NCBI GenBank assembly: GCA_022575985.1
Contig: JAKSXM010000272.1
Coordinates: 7,006,001 to 7,070,000, forward strand
Length of the DNA: 64,000 nt
Direction: 5' to 3'
DNA from: Anagrus nilaparvatae
Taxonomy: Eukaryota; Arthropoda; Insecta; Hymenoptera; Mymaridae
In this document: piece by piece, positions 36,241 through 49,554 of the stretch
How the letters are laid out: the number at the start of each line of letters is the position of its first letter
Numbering within the stretch: position 1 is the first letter of the stretch
The notes under the pieces: generated by a model
The model's input: only the letters and a program-made list of their open reading frames with translations
Told to the model about the DNA's origin: nothing
Database searches by the model: none
Program-made: the position numbers and the translations under genes

Positions 36241-38138
36241 AGACCTACTTAGTACGGTTGTTGATCACCCTCCAAAAGTTCCCAAAATTAAAAAGTTTAT
36301 TTTTCTTTCTGAATTTTCATGCTTCTGAAATGAATACAGCAGTATTTCAATTAATCTTATTATAATAAGAAATTTCGTCATGTCTTCTAGTCTTAAAATA
36401 GGTCCTTGCAGTTCAATACAATTCTGACATTTTCCTGGTTGACAGTAATGACTCTGTCGTAAATGTTACCAGTTTTTCTCTCATAAATTGTGAAATTATT
36501 ATTTTAAATAAATATAGTTATAATAAATACCCTCCATTAACGCCTATTATAGGGTCTGAGACATTGAGAACTTATTGAAAAAAATGCAATTGATAATTTT
36601 GTATTCACATGCAAAAAGACTACCAGAGTAACAAAATTTAAAAAAAAAGTGAAAATATCTGAAATAAAAAGTTAATTTTTGAGTCAAAAGAAATCGTTAA
36701 AATGTACAGTAAATTATGAAAAAAAAAAGATATTATTATTTTTGTAGAAACAAAATTTTTAAAAACTTAGATATAATTATTATATATATTAAATGTAATA
36801 ATGATCCATTGTTAAATTTATAATAAAATAAAAGAAATTCCACATTCTTAAAAGTATAAAATAAAAAAATTTAATAAATATATGTTATTAAAAATATCAT
36901 GTTGTTCCAACAACATAAAAATTCCCGCGATTTAAAAAAATAAAAGAAATATATATAAAATAAAATTTAATAATAAAAAAGAAAATTCCAAAGTTAAGTG
37001 ACAGATTGTAGAAGAGAATAATGTATGATTTATATATAATTATCTTGATAATAGATAAAAATTAGAAATTCTTCTGTTTTTTTTTTGTCATAGAAGAATA
37101 TAATCGACATCCGTTTTATTACTTGTAAATATAATTTCTGTGAGAAAATTTTTGTCTTGAGTGTATGTGTCACTTAAGTGTATCCCTTCTGTTACATATA
37201 AATTGAAATAAGGGTTAGGCTCTGTTTCCGTTCTTAAAAAAATATTTTATTTGAAAAAAAAATCGACTTTTAATTAACATGAAATCGAAAGGAATAAATC
37301 ACATTTGACGTAAGAAACACATGGTTCATTACAACCAGCTAGAACTAATGGCGATTGTCAATTACGAAGCATTGTCCGAAACGGAATCGAACTATTAATT
37401 ATCGATGCGTGCATGATATAATAACACACCTTTCCAACTTTTTTTTTATAAATAATTTATTTTGTACTTGCACTCGAGCGTAAATATTAACGAAGAAAAT
37501 TTGAATTTCTTTCTATTTAAAATATTTTTTAATGCATAACGTAATAGCTTTCGTGTATAAATTATAATTCATCGTTACCAAAGATATAGATGATTCTATT
37601 AATAATATGTAATCATTATTCAGCACCTTTTTAATTATAAATAATGATTTTTTATTTTTTCCTATTTATTACATTGTTTAGTAATTTTTTACTTTGTAAT
37701 TTCGCACTCAATTCATTTGTTTTTATTACTATTATAATATTTTTTTTTTAATTTTACAAAAAAAGATTAAGTAATTGTGGAGTCAAAATTTTATAAAATT
37801 ATTTTTCATAAAATTTTTTTTTTTTCAAAAATATTCAGGTTTACTTATTTTATTTTTTTGAGTGGCATGTTTCTAGCAAAATTTCATGTAGCATATTTGC
37901 AAATTGTTGTTTTATTTATCGGTATTACGTGGTCGATACCAATCGTTTAAAAAAATTATTATGACAAATTATTCTATAGCCTCTTTATTTTTAGACTGTA
38001 TTGTATATTACGTTAAAATAGGGTGAAAATCTAGATATTCACAATATTTTGATATTAAATGAATTTATAAGCAAGTAATTCTATTTTATTGATTAAATGG
38101 CTTATTTTTAAAGGTCACTACACTATAATTTAAGTTTC
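36241..38138. other. AT-rich non-coding DNA
   Basis: Poly-A/T low complexity dominates, especially at 36590-37100 and 37440-37850. No gene was seen. Confidence 0.5.
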
Positions 38139-38146
38139 AATGAAAC

Positions 38147-38392
38147 CAGGAACGTATCTAGTCATTTTTTTAGAGGTTTGGGCAGAGGGTCAGAACCTAA
38201 TAATACATTCTTATGGTTTTAATTTGTTTAGTAAGAATCAAAATTTAATCGTTTCTTATTTTAAATTGCTTGAAACGTATATTTGTTAATAAAAAATTAA
38301 CAAATTTTGAAAATAGGCCTATTTTTATTAAAAACTTTCATTTCCAGGGGGGCATGGCCCTCCCCCTCCCTTCCCCTCTGTATACTTGCCTG
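38147..38392. mobile_element. 246-bp hAT-type MITE with perfect 8-bp target duplication
   Basis: AATGAAAC flanks both sides exactly (38139-38146 and 38393-38400). The termini CAGGAACGTAT and, on the complement, CAGGCAAGTAT match at 9 of 11 positions. An 8-bp duplication plus a CAG start is characteristic of hAT elements. The interior is AT-rich with GGGGGGCATGGCCCTCCCCC near the right end. It has no transposase. The 98-codon frame at 38270-38566 runs across the right end into flanking DNA and is not a gene. Confidence 0.8.
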
Positions 38393-38400
38393 AATGAAAC

Positions 38401-40130
38401 TATACTTAATAAAATAATCATGTTTAAAATAGGCCATTTTTTCCCTATCATGACAAACCTAAATCATGTGATGTTTTATAGATTTCAGTCCACAGTTCCC
38501 GGGTATACAATTAAAATTTTTAAAAATCTAAGGAAGTTTGTAAAATTGACAATTAATGTCAAATAAATCTATAAAAACTGTTTAAAAAATTAAATTTAAA
38601 AATTATTCATACTTTACCTAAAATTAAATCCTTAAAACAGCACAGGTCTTTTAGAGTGGTTAGGATTGATAAAAATCGGCCTTTTTGTAACATTTTTCTT
38701 TTGTCGAATTAATGACAATTTAAAAATTTTAACAACCAGAAATCAAAAATCTAAAGTTAAAATAAAAATTGCTTGAATTAGGAGAATCTGTGATTAGGAG
38801 ATAGTATTTTTTATAGCAAAGATTAGAGTTTTAAAAAAAATATATAATTTCCTTGTAAAATATAAAAACTTAATAAAACTACATATAAATAACTGGAAAA
38901 ATCAATAAAAGGTCATCAATAATTCAGTAACTCCATAATAAAACAATCAATAAAAGGCCATAATTTAAAAAATAAAAAAAAAAGAAAATAAAAGGTATAA
39001 GAAATTCATAAATAGCAATAGTAAGTATATAATTTTCCATTATATTATAAATCAATAATTGAAAAACAAATTACATGCAACTTTGTATACTATAAATAAT
39101 GTATTAAATATGTTATTAAATTTGAAATTGAATATAAAAGGGAAATAGCGTATAAAGAGAATCAATAGAAAGCATTGGATAGATTTTTTAACAAAGCAGG
39201 AAAATCGCAATTCGATTTTTGTAAATATGCTTTCTCATAACTATAGTTTCTGTCTGACATACATATAAGAGCAAAAACCCTCCACATGTTGTGCTCGGTC
39301 ACCCTTAACGAACGGCACGCACGCATCAACGGTATTATAGTTCGATACGTCTTTAAGTATAAAAATTTTTCCTTATTTATGAGTTTTAAGGGCGAATGAA
39401 TGTATAAAAACTCGACTAATTTCGTATGCAAGTATTAAAAAGGGAGAGAAAAGCAGATGTCGGTGAAATTTTTATTTTTAAAAGAGTTACTCAACCGATG
39501 TAATACTGGACTGCATAAGTGGACAAGCCAATTCTTCTTCCTTTATTGCTATTTCTAGTTTCTTAGGGGAAATGCTTTTCGAATTCTAAATAATTACCTT
39601 TTTTCTCTTTCAACGGAGATGTACTATCTTAAAACACTTAAACTTTGTTTTTCTTTCCATTAACCTTTGATATATACTTTTTATGGCCTGATTCAAATAA
39701 ATTTTTATTTCTTTTTTTTTTTACTGCTGCACTTATTATTTCCTAATTTATTTTTTTAAATATTTCATCAGACATCAAAGCTGGAAATTTTAGTTTTCTA
39801 AAGGCTTTATAAAGTGCAATTATCTCCTATAATGTAAAGGCATCCCTCGTAATATTATTTTTACGAACCAATAATAATTTTCGACATCCCTCAATTTGAT
39901 AGTCCAAAATCCAGTTCAAAGATAAGTTATTTATTTTTTGTATCATATTTTTTATGCTCAGTGCATAATATTATATTTACATCAAAAAATGTTTTATTTT
40001 ATTTTTTACTGCATATTTATAGAATTAATAAAAAAACTATTATCAATTATTGATAGTTATTAAATACAAGTTAAACCAGGTAGAGTTTAAAACGAATACC
40101 GACCATGGCAACCATTGATTTCTGAACAAA
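38401..40130. other. AT-rich non-coding DNA
   Basis: It includes an unrecognised 89-codon minus-strand frame (39162-39431). Its composition is less skewed than usual, but no domain, splice context or promoter supports it. Confidence 0.45.
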
Positions 40131-40460
40131 CCCCCCCCCCCGAATCAATTGCTATCCTGAAAATTTAAACAAATATTTGAGGAAATTCTACCCCTTTTAG
40201 TGTAACTTACCCTAGAGGTAGGTGTGTGTATACCATTAGAGAATAATTGAAGTATCCAGTTTTTTAATTGCGGGGGTTTTGCCCCGGATATCCGTTTTGG
40301 GTTATGCCCCCCTGGCTCCCTTAGGCATAAATTAATCTATAGTCTTAGGTGCAAGTACGCAATTAGGGGGGTGAGTGAAATATCCAGTATTTTAATTGCG
40401 GAGCTTTGCCCCAAAATTCCACAGAGGACTCCAATCGGTCTATGAAACCCTAGAGGTAAA
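40131..40460 (+). repeat. CCCC-rich repeat with two tandem copies
   Basis: It starts with an 11-base C run (40131-40141). GAAGTATCCAGTTTTTTAAT followed by TGCGGGGGTTTTGCCCCGG (from about 40248) recurs as GAAATATCCAGTATTTTAAT and TGCGGAGCTTTGCCCC (from about 40376), a period of about 128 bases. CCCTAGAGGTA occurs at both ends (about 40211 and 40448). It is related in style to 21130-21250. Confidence 0.6.
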
Positions 40461-43400
40461 TAATATAAATATAAATATTGAAGTTTAATATTTATTTTTT
40501 TATAATAATATTCTTTTTACTAAAATTTTATCTTAATTATTTAACTTTTATTACTTAATTAATTGACAATTTTGTACAGACAAAGGGATAATTGATAGGG
40601 GGACACTGGGGCATACAGCGTTTAACTTGGTCATCTTTTTAAAGAGGATTTAAAAGAGTAAAAGCAATAATTGCACCAAAAAATTCTACTTCAAAATTAA
40701 AAATTGCCTTTTAGGTCTTTTTGGCAGTCTAATATTTTTACATATTTATAGAAAAAATTATTAACTAGTTTGTGTATTAAGATAATGAACGAGCATAATA
40801 TAAAACATGTTGATCTACAACAGTCTAAACTAATATCCCATAAGCTCAATTATCCTATAAGTCGATTTTATCCGCTCCCCCTCAACAAGTCAATATTTCA
40901 ACTTCCTCATCGCCCCTATGTTGGCGGTCTTTTTCAAATATTTTTCTATAAACATGTTTCGCATTAAAAATTAAAGGCCAACATTTTCAATGCATTTTCC
41001 CAAAACAACTAATTTTAAAGAAATAACGACCAATAAATTTTGGCACTAATCATGTGCAAATAAATTTACCAAAATTATCCAATTTAAAAATTCTATTACT
41101 TGACTGAAATTTATTAACCTTTATTGATAAAATTACTTAAAAATCAATTTCCAAGTTAGCGCAGTGTAAGTAGGTACATAAAAAGCAATAATAGAAAGAC
41201 CTTTGAATATAAAAAAGGATATAACTTAAACGGAAGAAAACGTGATCAATTGAGCATAACAAAAACGAAGAAGCAAACCCATCATTATAGATCAATTTAA
41301 AACCATTAAAAATTCAATAACGGATACTTTAAATTAATAAAGATACAACCTTGTGTTTACGAAGAGGGGTTCAAATAAGAGAAAGTAAGAGTGCATCAGG
41401 TGTGTTTTTATTCGATATTAATCATTTGCCAATAAGGGACAAAATATTTCTATAAATTAGATATAATCAGTAAACGAGTCGTCCATAAAGATGGTTGTCT
41501 TTTCGGTTCCGTGAGCTTCTTCCTTGAAAATATAATATTCCCATAAATGATTTCCGGTTGAATATGTTTGAAAACGTTATTTTTTTTTTAGAAGTAGTTG
41601 TAAATAAAATTTAAATGTTGATCTTGTACGAATGTGCACATTGTGTCGAAAAGGTAATTTAGTTATATAATTAATATTTGGAGAAAGACACGTAGATTTG
41701 TAAGAGCTAATATGGAGTGACCAAGAGTTTATTATATAAAATTTTAACTGCCCTCAAGTCACTCCTTTTATTATTATTATTATACAAAATGTTTAAATTT
41801 TAGTTTAATGTTTACACAGGTCAAGTCTATATAGTAATATTCAATCTCAATTTATACACGCATTATTAAGCTTGCAGCGTACCTCGTTTTAAACTTCATT
41901 ATTACGTTAGTTTCAGTCTTATAAATATTTTATTAACACACTTTTTCCATTTTTTTATTTTTATATAAACTGAAAAACTTTTCAAATATATTTCCTGCGC
42001 TGACTTATGTAAATAAGAAAAATTAAGTTTATAATTAAAAAATATTTTTATTTATTTATTTTTTATTATTTATTTTTACGCTGTTTTCTTTTAGAGGAAA
42101 AAAATGGTCAAATACTTCGTTGATTGATGAATTATTCAAATTATTGATCTCTTACTCATCTTGAAATTTACCCGAGTAAGATTTAAAAAAAAAACCAGTC
42201 TTTAAATTTTTAAAATCCCCATCACTCTGTTTACGGAACATGTTTAGACCCTAGTACCCTCAAAATTTTTTAAATAGAGACTTTAGAAATAATCTTATTC
42301 CCTAATAATAAAAAAACTGTAAAGAAGTCTCTGCAATTACAGAAAAATATTCGAAAATATTTGATTGAAAGCAAAAATAAATTCGCAAAAATTACTTTTT
42401 AAATAAAAAAAGCAATTTCAAAAAAACTTGAGTTTCTTTAGGTCCAATAAAGTAACAAAGGATAAAAGTAAAGAATTTACCCGAAGCAAAAATAAAAGCT
42501 GAAAGCGTTAAATCATTATTACCAGTAATTTGAAAAGGTTTTATAGAAGAAAGAGAAATAATATCGTATATAGAAAGAGCGAATCGTCCATCAGATTGGC
42601 CAGTTTGAGTTATGATAATTTAAAACTGACAACGATCGCACAGAGTATATAAATATTATTAGCTATAATCAAATACCGGCGCCGGTCTTTCCAATGACGT
42701 ACCCGTTGATATGCTATATACCAGAATAATAATCTTCGCGATGATGATGATGTGATGGCTATAAAATCCAATGCCAAAGGCATGTAATAATAATAATAAA
42801 TAAATACTCCATACTACACTCGATTAACACAGCTCGATGCACTTTTATTCCTGTAATTACAAATATTTATTTTCTTTATTTTCAAAATTTTATTTTCAAT
42901 CATTTTTTCAAATTGAATTTTTCGAAACAAAAATGAAAGTTTACTATACCCACAATAATTTATCATCATTTTTTTTACAAAATGACATTAAAACGCGCTG
43001 TATAATCAATTTGATTACACGTTTTCTGGCTTATGTAATCTACAATTTAATTAAATCTCTTTGATTAACTATAGAGAAAGATGGATACAGTAGCTTAATC
43101 GAAATTTTATAATCTTTTTTAATGACGATCTTGCAAAAGTCAAATTACTATTTTCTAATTTTTCTCTCGGGTTATTGGGTTACAGGGTTAAAATTTTAAC
43201 ATTCAAAGCAGTTGTTATCTCCTTGTAAACTGTTACTTAAACAACGAATAAAAAATGTTAAGCACTTTAATTAGCAATCTCTACAGCCATTACATTTCAA
43301 GTCGATGTTGTTTCATGGTCAGTTCACCCGATGACGTTACATAAAAAGAAGATCGCTGGACCAGTCGAGCATAATACAAGAGTATCAGAAATCGAAAGGA

Positions 43401-46400
43401 CGAAGGATAAAAAAGGAAACAGGAGGAGGATTAAATGTACACTATAGATACGATATAGAAAGTAAAGCAAACCAATAGAACCGATGGAGCCAATGCGCGT
43501 GGTTACTAGTTTATTTTCATCGGCCAATCGCATTATATTGCTTCTCTGTCCTCCTCCGATGTCCATTCGATTCTTTAAAATAATAATAAAGGTAAAAAGG
43601 AAATCAAGGTGGTACCAAAAAGGATAATAACTGACGTGATTGTATATTTAATTTCGAATACCTCTAATTATTATTAACTTCATTTCTAGTTTCGTTAATT
43701 AAATATTTCACGAACCAGATGATAATCTGATTCAAGATTATTTTGATTTACAAAATTTTACCTGATATTGATATCGATACTTTTGCTGCCTGATTTATCT
43801 CAAAAAATTTTTGTTAAAATTAAAAATTCATTAAGTGTTTTTGTTTTAATTCAATAACTAGTAGCCAGTTTAAAATATACTCTTATTGATTGTTTGTATC
43901 AAGTCCTCAAAATATTTAGAAATTCAGAATTTTACAAAAAACTAGATCTTTTAGGTTCAATAATTTGCACCGAATTCAAAAATGATGCGCTATTTAATTT
44001 TTAGATTAATTAAATCACTGATTAAATCCAAATACAGAATTCAAAAACTGTAATTATACATTAGTACAGGTATTGCAGAATATATAGAAAGAAGCCAAAA
44101 TAAGTTTAATAAAAGTCTCTTATGAAGTAAAGAGACTATCCAAAAATTGCATCGAATGAAAAAGTATTAAAGAATACAATTCCACAGATGCGGTAAGAAT
44201 TAATAAAAAATCATTTAGGTTTCAGCAACAGTACCCTCACTGTACGTTCATTGAATACTATGCTCCCTAAGACAAGGATAAGCGGTTAGTAGGTCGAACT
44301 CTATATTTAAACCATTCGTACGACGTTTCTTATGCGAGTTTACTTTTTAAATGCTTGCCATCTGGCGAAGTTAAATATTACTAAAGTTTGCATTAAAAAC
44401 TCTGCATATAAAGAAAATTTTTCAAAACTCTGACCGAGATTATTTTTATTAAAGATTCCTTTCAACGATATTTTCAACAGGATCCAAAATGAAGAAAAAA
44501 ATAATAATTAATTTAGCAAATATAAACGATTATCGTGTGATCCAGAGCGTAAATCAAAGTTACGGTTGTAAACTTGTCACCGATTAGACATTTTTTCATA
44601 GTAAAAAAATAATGAAGATTTGTGAAAATAAGAAACTTAAACTGCAAAAATATTCAATGTTCAAAGATAATTAAGCCTATTGTCTATGATTTGTCGATTG
44701 TATTTATTGATATAAATATTTAAACAAACAATCGTAAAAGAAATCGGTTGTAATAAAAAAATTTGTAATAATTTAGAATAATCGTAAAAACTGGTATTCT
44801 TTTGTATTAGAAATACGAAAAGAAATGAAAAATATAAAAAAAATAATAGCAAGATTTGTCTCGATTTTATAGTTGACAAAGTGACAGTAGTTTTTAGTGC
44901 ATTCAATGTACTATTCTGTATAGATAAGAGAAAGAAGAATAGGAGTAGTATGTATTTTTATATATAAATAAAAAAAATTTTGTTGTTGTTATTATTTTCA
45001 TAGTTTTTAAAGTGACAACTGCTTGCGAAAGTCAACAACCTGCGGGCATCGAGTCCATTGTTTCCTACATTGCGTAAAACAGAGTAAACTATTATAATGT
45101 ATAGTCTATAGGTATATAACGATAAATTTCGAACGGAAACAACGGACCGTTTCAGTTTGTCACTTAGTTTTCGTAGAAATGATAGAGAGCTTTTAAAATA
45201 GTTATTATTACTAGATTTTTTTAGTAATTAAAACCTTAATTTAATTTACTTTATTTATTATTTATATCAAAAGTTGCCTTAAATTAATCAACTGCCCAAA
45301 TCTGCGAAATATTTTCTGTATTATTATTATACATGTTTAAATCCAACAAATTTACCAGTGGGTCAGTTTTTTCGAACACTAATATTTAGATGGAAAATTA
45401 GATGATATAATTTTAATAATCCTAATAAATTAGTGAAACTTATTAGCAGAATAAAATTAGGTACATTTTCAATTGTTTCTGAGCACAATTTTGACTAATG
45501 AAAGTATCTCCTTAGTTCTTGAATAACACGTTTAATGCTGGAAAATTTTGTTGGTTCCGTGGTCATATAAAGTAATGTCAAATTTACTCATCCATACCCA
45601 AAAAATCAAAATAATTAAAAAGTAAAAAAAAATAATTTTAATATTAGTATCCGTCTTTATGGTTCATATATTTTAATTGGGAGTTTGTTATAGGCGACGG
45701 AATTAATTTGCAATCGGTCAAGCGAATTACACATAGTTGGTTATTACCCTATATATAATGAGCAGCTACACTATAGAGAGATAGACCTTGAATTTAAAAA
45801 AGAAAAATTAATAAATAAATGAAATAAAATTTTTAAATCGTACGTATCGAGTCTTATGAATTTTTATTATTAAATTACAAAACGGAAATTATACCGAATA
45901 CAACTTGTATGTATAAAACAACCCGTTTTTTTTAATTAATTTTAATCATTTTTTAAAATTTGCATCCCCCTTTTTTTTCTTCATACAACATTTATTTTTT
46001 TTTTGCATAATTTTTCTATACATTTTATATCGTGTTCTATATATATAAGTTTTTTTTTCTTAATAATATCTTGAAATGTAAAATATACGTTTAGCACACA
46101 TTGAAATTTTGTAAGCCGACAATTGAAATAGGGAATTGCATAAGCAAATAATTCAAATTTTTTTTATTCTTTTTCTCTCTCTGTCTCTCTCTATACTTAT
46201 AGAAATAAAAGAAAATAAAAGAAAAATGTTGGGAATGAGATAAATGCCAGTAAATTTAGCTATATATACGTATGAATCGTTCGTAATAAAAAAAATATAT
46301 ACACACACAGTGGAAATATTTTACTTTAGAGATATTAAATAAAAAAATATATATATATCGAGACTGTATTTTCAGTTATTTTTCAAAATTTTAAATTTTC

Positions 46401-49400
46401 TTTCTTTCTTTTTTTTTTTGTTAAATATTAAATTTTCTTTTATATAGGAAAAAATTTATTACTCATTGTTGTATAAACCATTTACATAAATAGTTTTAAA
46501 AATACTCTAAGAATAAATAAAATTTTTTATATAAAACATTCTTTAATAATAAATTAGATTTAATTTTTATTTACTAAATTAATCATCGTTTTATTTATCT
46601 TTTATATGATTTAATTCATTTATTGTATTGCTAATGAAACAATGATTACAATAATTGATTATTAAATTAAATTCAGCGCATTAACTTTATTATCATTGAG
46701 ATTGAAGAGAAATGTGCAGTTAAATCAAATCATCGAATTAATTGACTCTTATATAGAAAAAATTTAAATACTAATATTAATAAAGATAAAAGGGTTAAAA
46801 AAATAGCATCGAGTCAACTGAATTTTTGGGATATGGGCAGATTTTGGCCAGAATTTTTAAGACCTGTTTTTCTGTCAGCGAATAAAAATTCCTATTTTAT
46901 GAAATCCTCGAAAAATTTTACTAAGAGTTCTCGTATCCAGACAAATCTTATAGATATTTCTAAAATGCTATACAATAAAAGAAAATAAAAAGCAATAAAT
47001 TTTCCCAAATATTAAAAAAAATATATATATAATTCTTTCTTTTTTATATTCGGTGTTTCAGAAATAATTTAAAAAGCATGGGAACTGAAGCAAAATGGCA
47101 CAAGAAATCAAAAAATTGAAGCAAACCATTCTCACTTAATAACGAGGATAAGGATCCCAAAAATTATGTTGCTTTTATGTTATTTTTTGTACCAGGGTCT
47201 TTTCTGATATTCGCTACTAAAATTATGATACTTTTAAAATGACTGATCAGAATTCAGAGCAGCTACTCCTTTGTAATAACTACAAATGTTGAATAAATTT
47301 TTGAAATAACGAAATATTGACGCTGCTAACGAAGAATCTGCTACCTCCTATACTTATATACGTTGCAGTTGCTGTTGATTTCCCTCGGTGATAATTCATT
47401 GAATAACTTTGTTATATATTATGCTTCTTCATCAATATATCAAAATATGGGTTTCAGTAATCACTTATTGAAATGAAATTTAACTTAAATGACATGAATG
47501 AATTCTTAATAAAAGTTGAAAATGTGTAACTTGTTCCAAATCTAATGAATTCCTATCCCCTTGTAAGAAAAATAATTTTGAACAAATTCAGAAACTGCAA
47601 TTTACAAATTAAATTAAATTTTAGAAATATTAACTTTCATTAAAATTGTATTATTATCATTAATTTTCATTTAAATTATATTATATTATATTATTATTCG
47701 GTGCAAAACTATGCTATTCAAAATTTAAATTTATAATTTAGTTAAAATTTTAATTAATAAAATATGTGTTTGCTTGAATTTCACTGGCCTTACATGTAAA
47801 GCCCCCACAGAAATTATGCCTGCAGGCCTCACGGAGGCTTAATGCAGACCATTTGAAAATAATTAAAATCTTCCGAGAAATCTTCATAAATTTTTGATAA
47901 AAGAAGAATGATTATGGACGAGCACTTTGAGTAACATCTCCAGAATTTTTTGCATTCAACTCACACATATAGGCCAACGTTTTGAACAAATATGAGTAAA
48001 TTTATTTATGATGAAACTGATTTTCGGCCAACTTGAAAAATTAATAAACTAAAAGTTAAACTGAAAGTATTAAAAAAAATTTTAGGTATGCCAAATTAAA
48101 ATAAAATTTTTATTTTAAAAAAATGCATTAGTATTGAGATACTTTAACTTTTTTTTAAGCTCTAAAAATCAAAAAATCCAAATAAAATGAAATGAAATTT
48201 TTTTTAAGCTTGGCTTTGGTGATATTACTTGTTGTTTATTATATATGCATATTGACTTATAGAAAATTTTGGCATAAAAACAAGATCCAAATTAAAATTT
48301 TTCTCAATAATCCCTTATGTGCTTTGAATAACCAATTAGAGATAAAAAGGCGAATAAAAAAATCCATATGAACATCAAATCAATCAATCAAATCAGCACA
48401 AAATCAATACCGCAATGACTTATACAAAAATTCAAAGTGAGCCAAAAAAAATTTTTGTTGAAAAAATACACAGTAAGCTATAAATCAAAACCAAATTCTG
48501 AAAAAAATAGTTTCCACGAATTTCTAACCCTTCTGAATCCCGAGTACCATAAGAAGCATTTAATTCGAGAATAAATTAGAATTTTCCATACATGACCTAA
48601 TTCCGTATTGGATTCCTCTTCCCCTAGCTCCGTCAAGTATAAATTTACTTTTACTTTATAAATACACGATAAGTAATGTATGCATACTTGATTATGCATA
48701 TATAATTTGTATTTTTCTTACCTGGCAATAAAATATAATACATCCTCACGATGACATTAGTTACAGAGCATTAAAGTTATATTATTTTAACAAATTTCTA
48801 GTTAAATAAAAAATATACAAGATAAATACCATCAATCGTGCATCGACATCGAGTAGGAAATGATTCATGCATCGCTGGCGCATACAGTGCATTTCCGCTA
48901 CTTGTCTATATTATATTTATTATTATTTATATTTATATAAATATAAAAATATTATTATTTTTTTTTTTTACATATTTATTTTTTTTTTATAAATTCATCG
49001 GAAAAAAAAGTATTACTATGTAAATATAATAAAAAAAATTCGCTTGGATGAAGATGAGTAAAATATCAAATCAAATTACCCGTAAATTGAAATGTCATGA
49101 CGCTTCTCTCTATGTGTATATAAAATAGAAATCATTATTATATTCTTTTTTTTTAACTTCGTTTTAATTTATTCCCTATACACCGAAATATAATAATATT
49201 TGTTTTTGTTAAACAATTTATTAAATTTACTTTAAATGTTATATTTATTCGGATCATCAATGTATGTGAAATTATGTAATTCTAAAATTAAGATCTAGAT
49301 GTCACTTTTTCTCATAAACAAAATGCCATTTTTAACTTATTTAAGCAGTAAAATAATTATTCCACTATTGTATTCCTAATAAATTCAAAATTTCTTCAAG

Positions 49401-49551
49401 AAATGTTGATTATATCTAAACAAAATTTACCCTAATGCTTGTTAAATCAGATGCAGATTCGGTCTTAGGCATAAAATCCTAAACATTACTTTTTTTATTG
49501 AAAATTGACTTTATAAACTGATGGTTTCAATTTAGAGTAGCAAATTTTTGG
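40461..49551. other. Long AT-rich non-coding stretch
   Basis: Nine kilobases without a supportable gene. Patches of higher complexity at about 42580-42840, 43280-43620, 44220-44360 and 45040-45180 could be regulatory DNA, decayed repeats or unrecognised exons. The 43324-43566 minus frame (80 codons) is hydrophobic and unrecognised. A (CT)n-like tract is at 46171-46192. GC-richer sequence at 47805-47870 contains CCTGCAGGCCTCACGGAGG. Confidence 0.45.
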
Positions 49552-49554
49552 TAA

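Noticed and set aside
38270..38566. 98-codon frame
   Set aside because: It crosses the right end and target duplication of the MITE at 38147-38392 and so joins element and flank.
39162..39431. 89-codon minus-strand frame with mixed composition
   Set aside because: Unrecognised, with no splice, promoter or polyadenylation context; kept only as a note.
43324..43566. 80-codon minus-strand frame with hydrophobic segments
   Set aside because: The hydrophobic part arises from purine-rich plus-strand sequence; no family was recognised.
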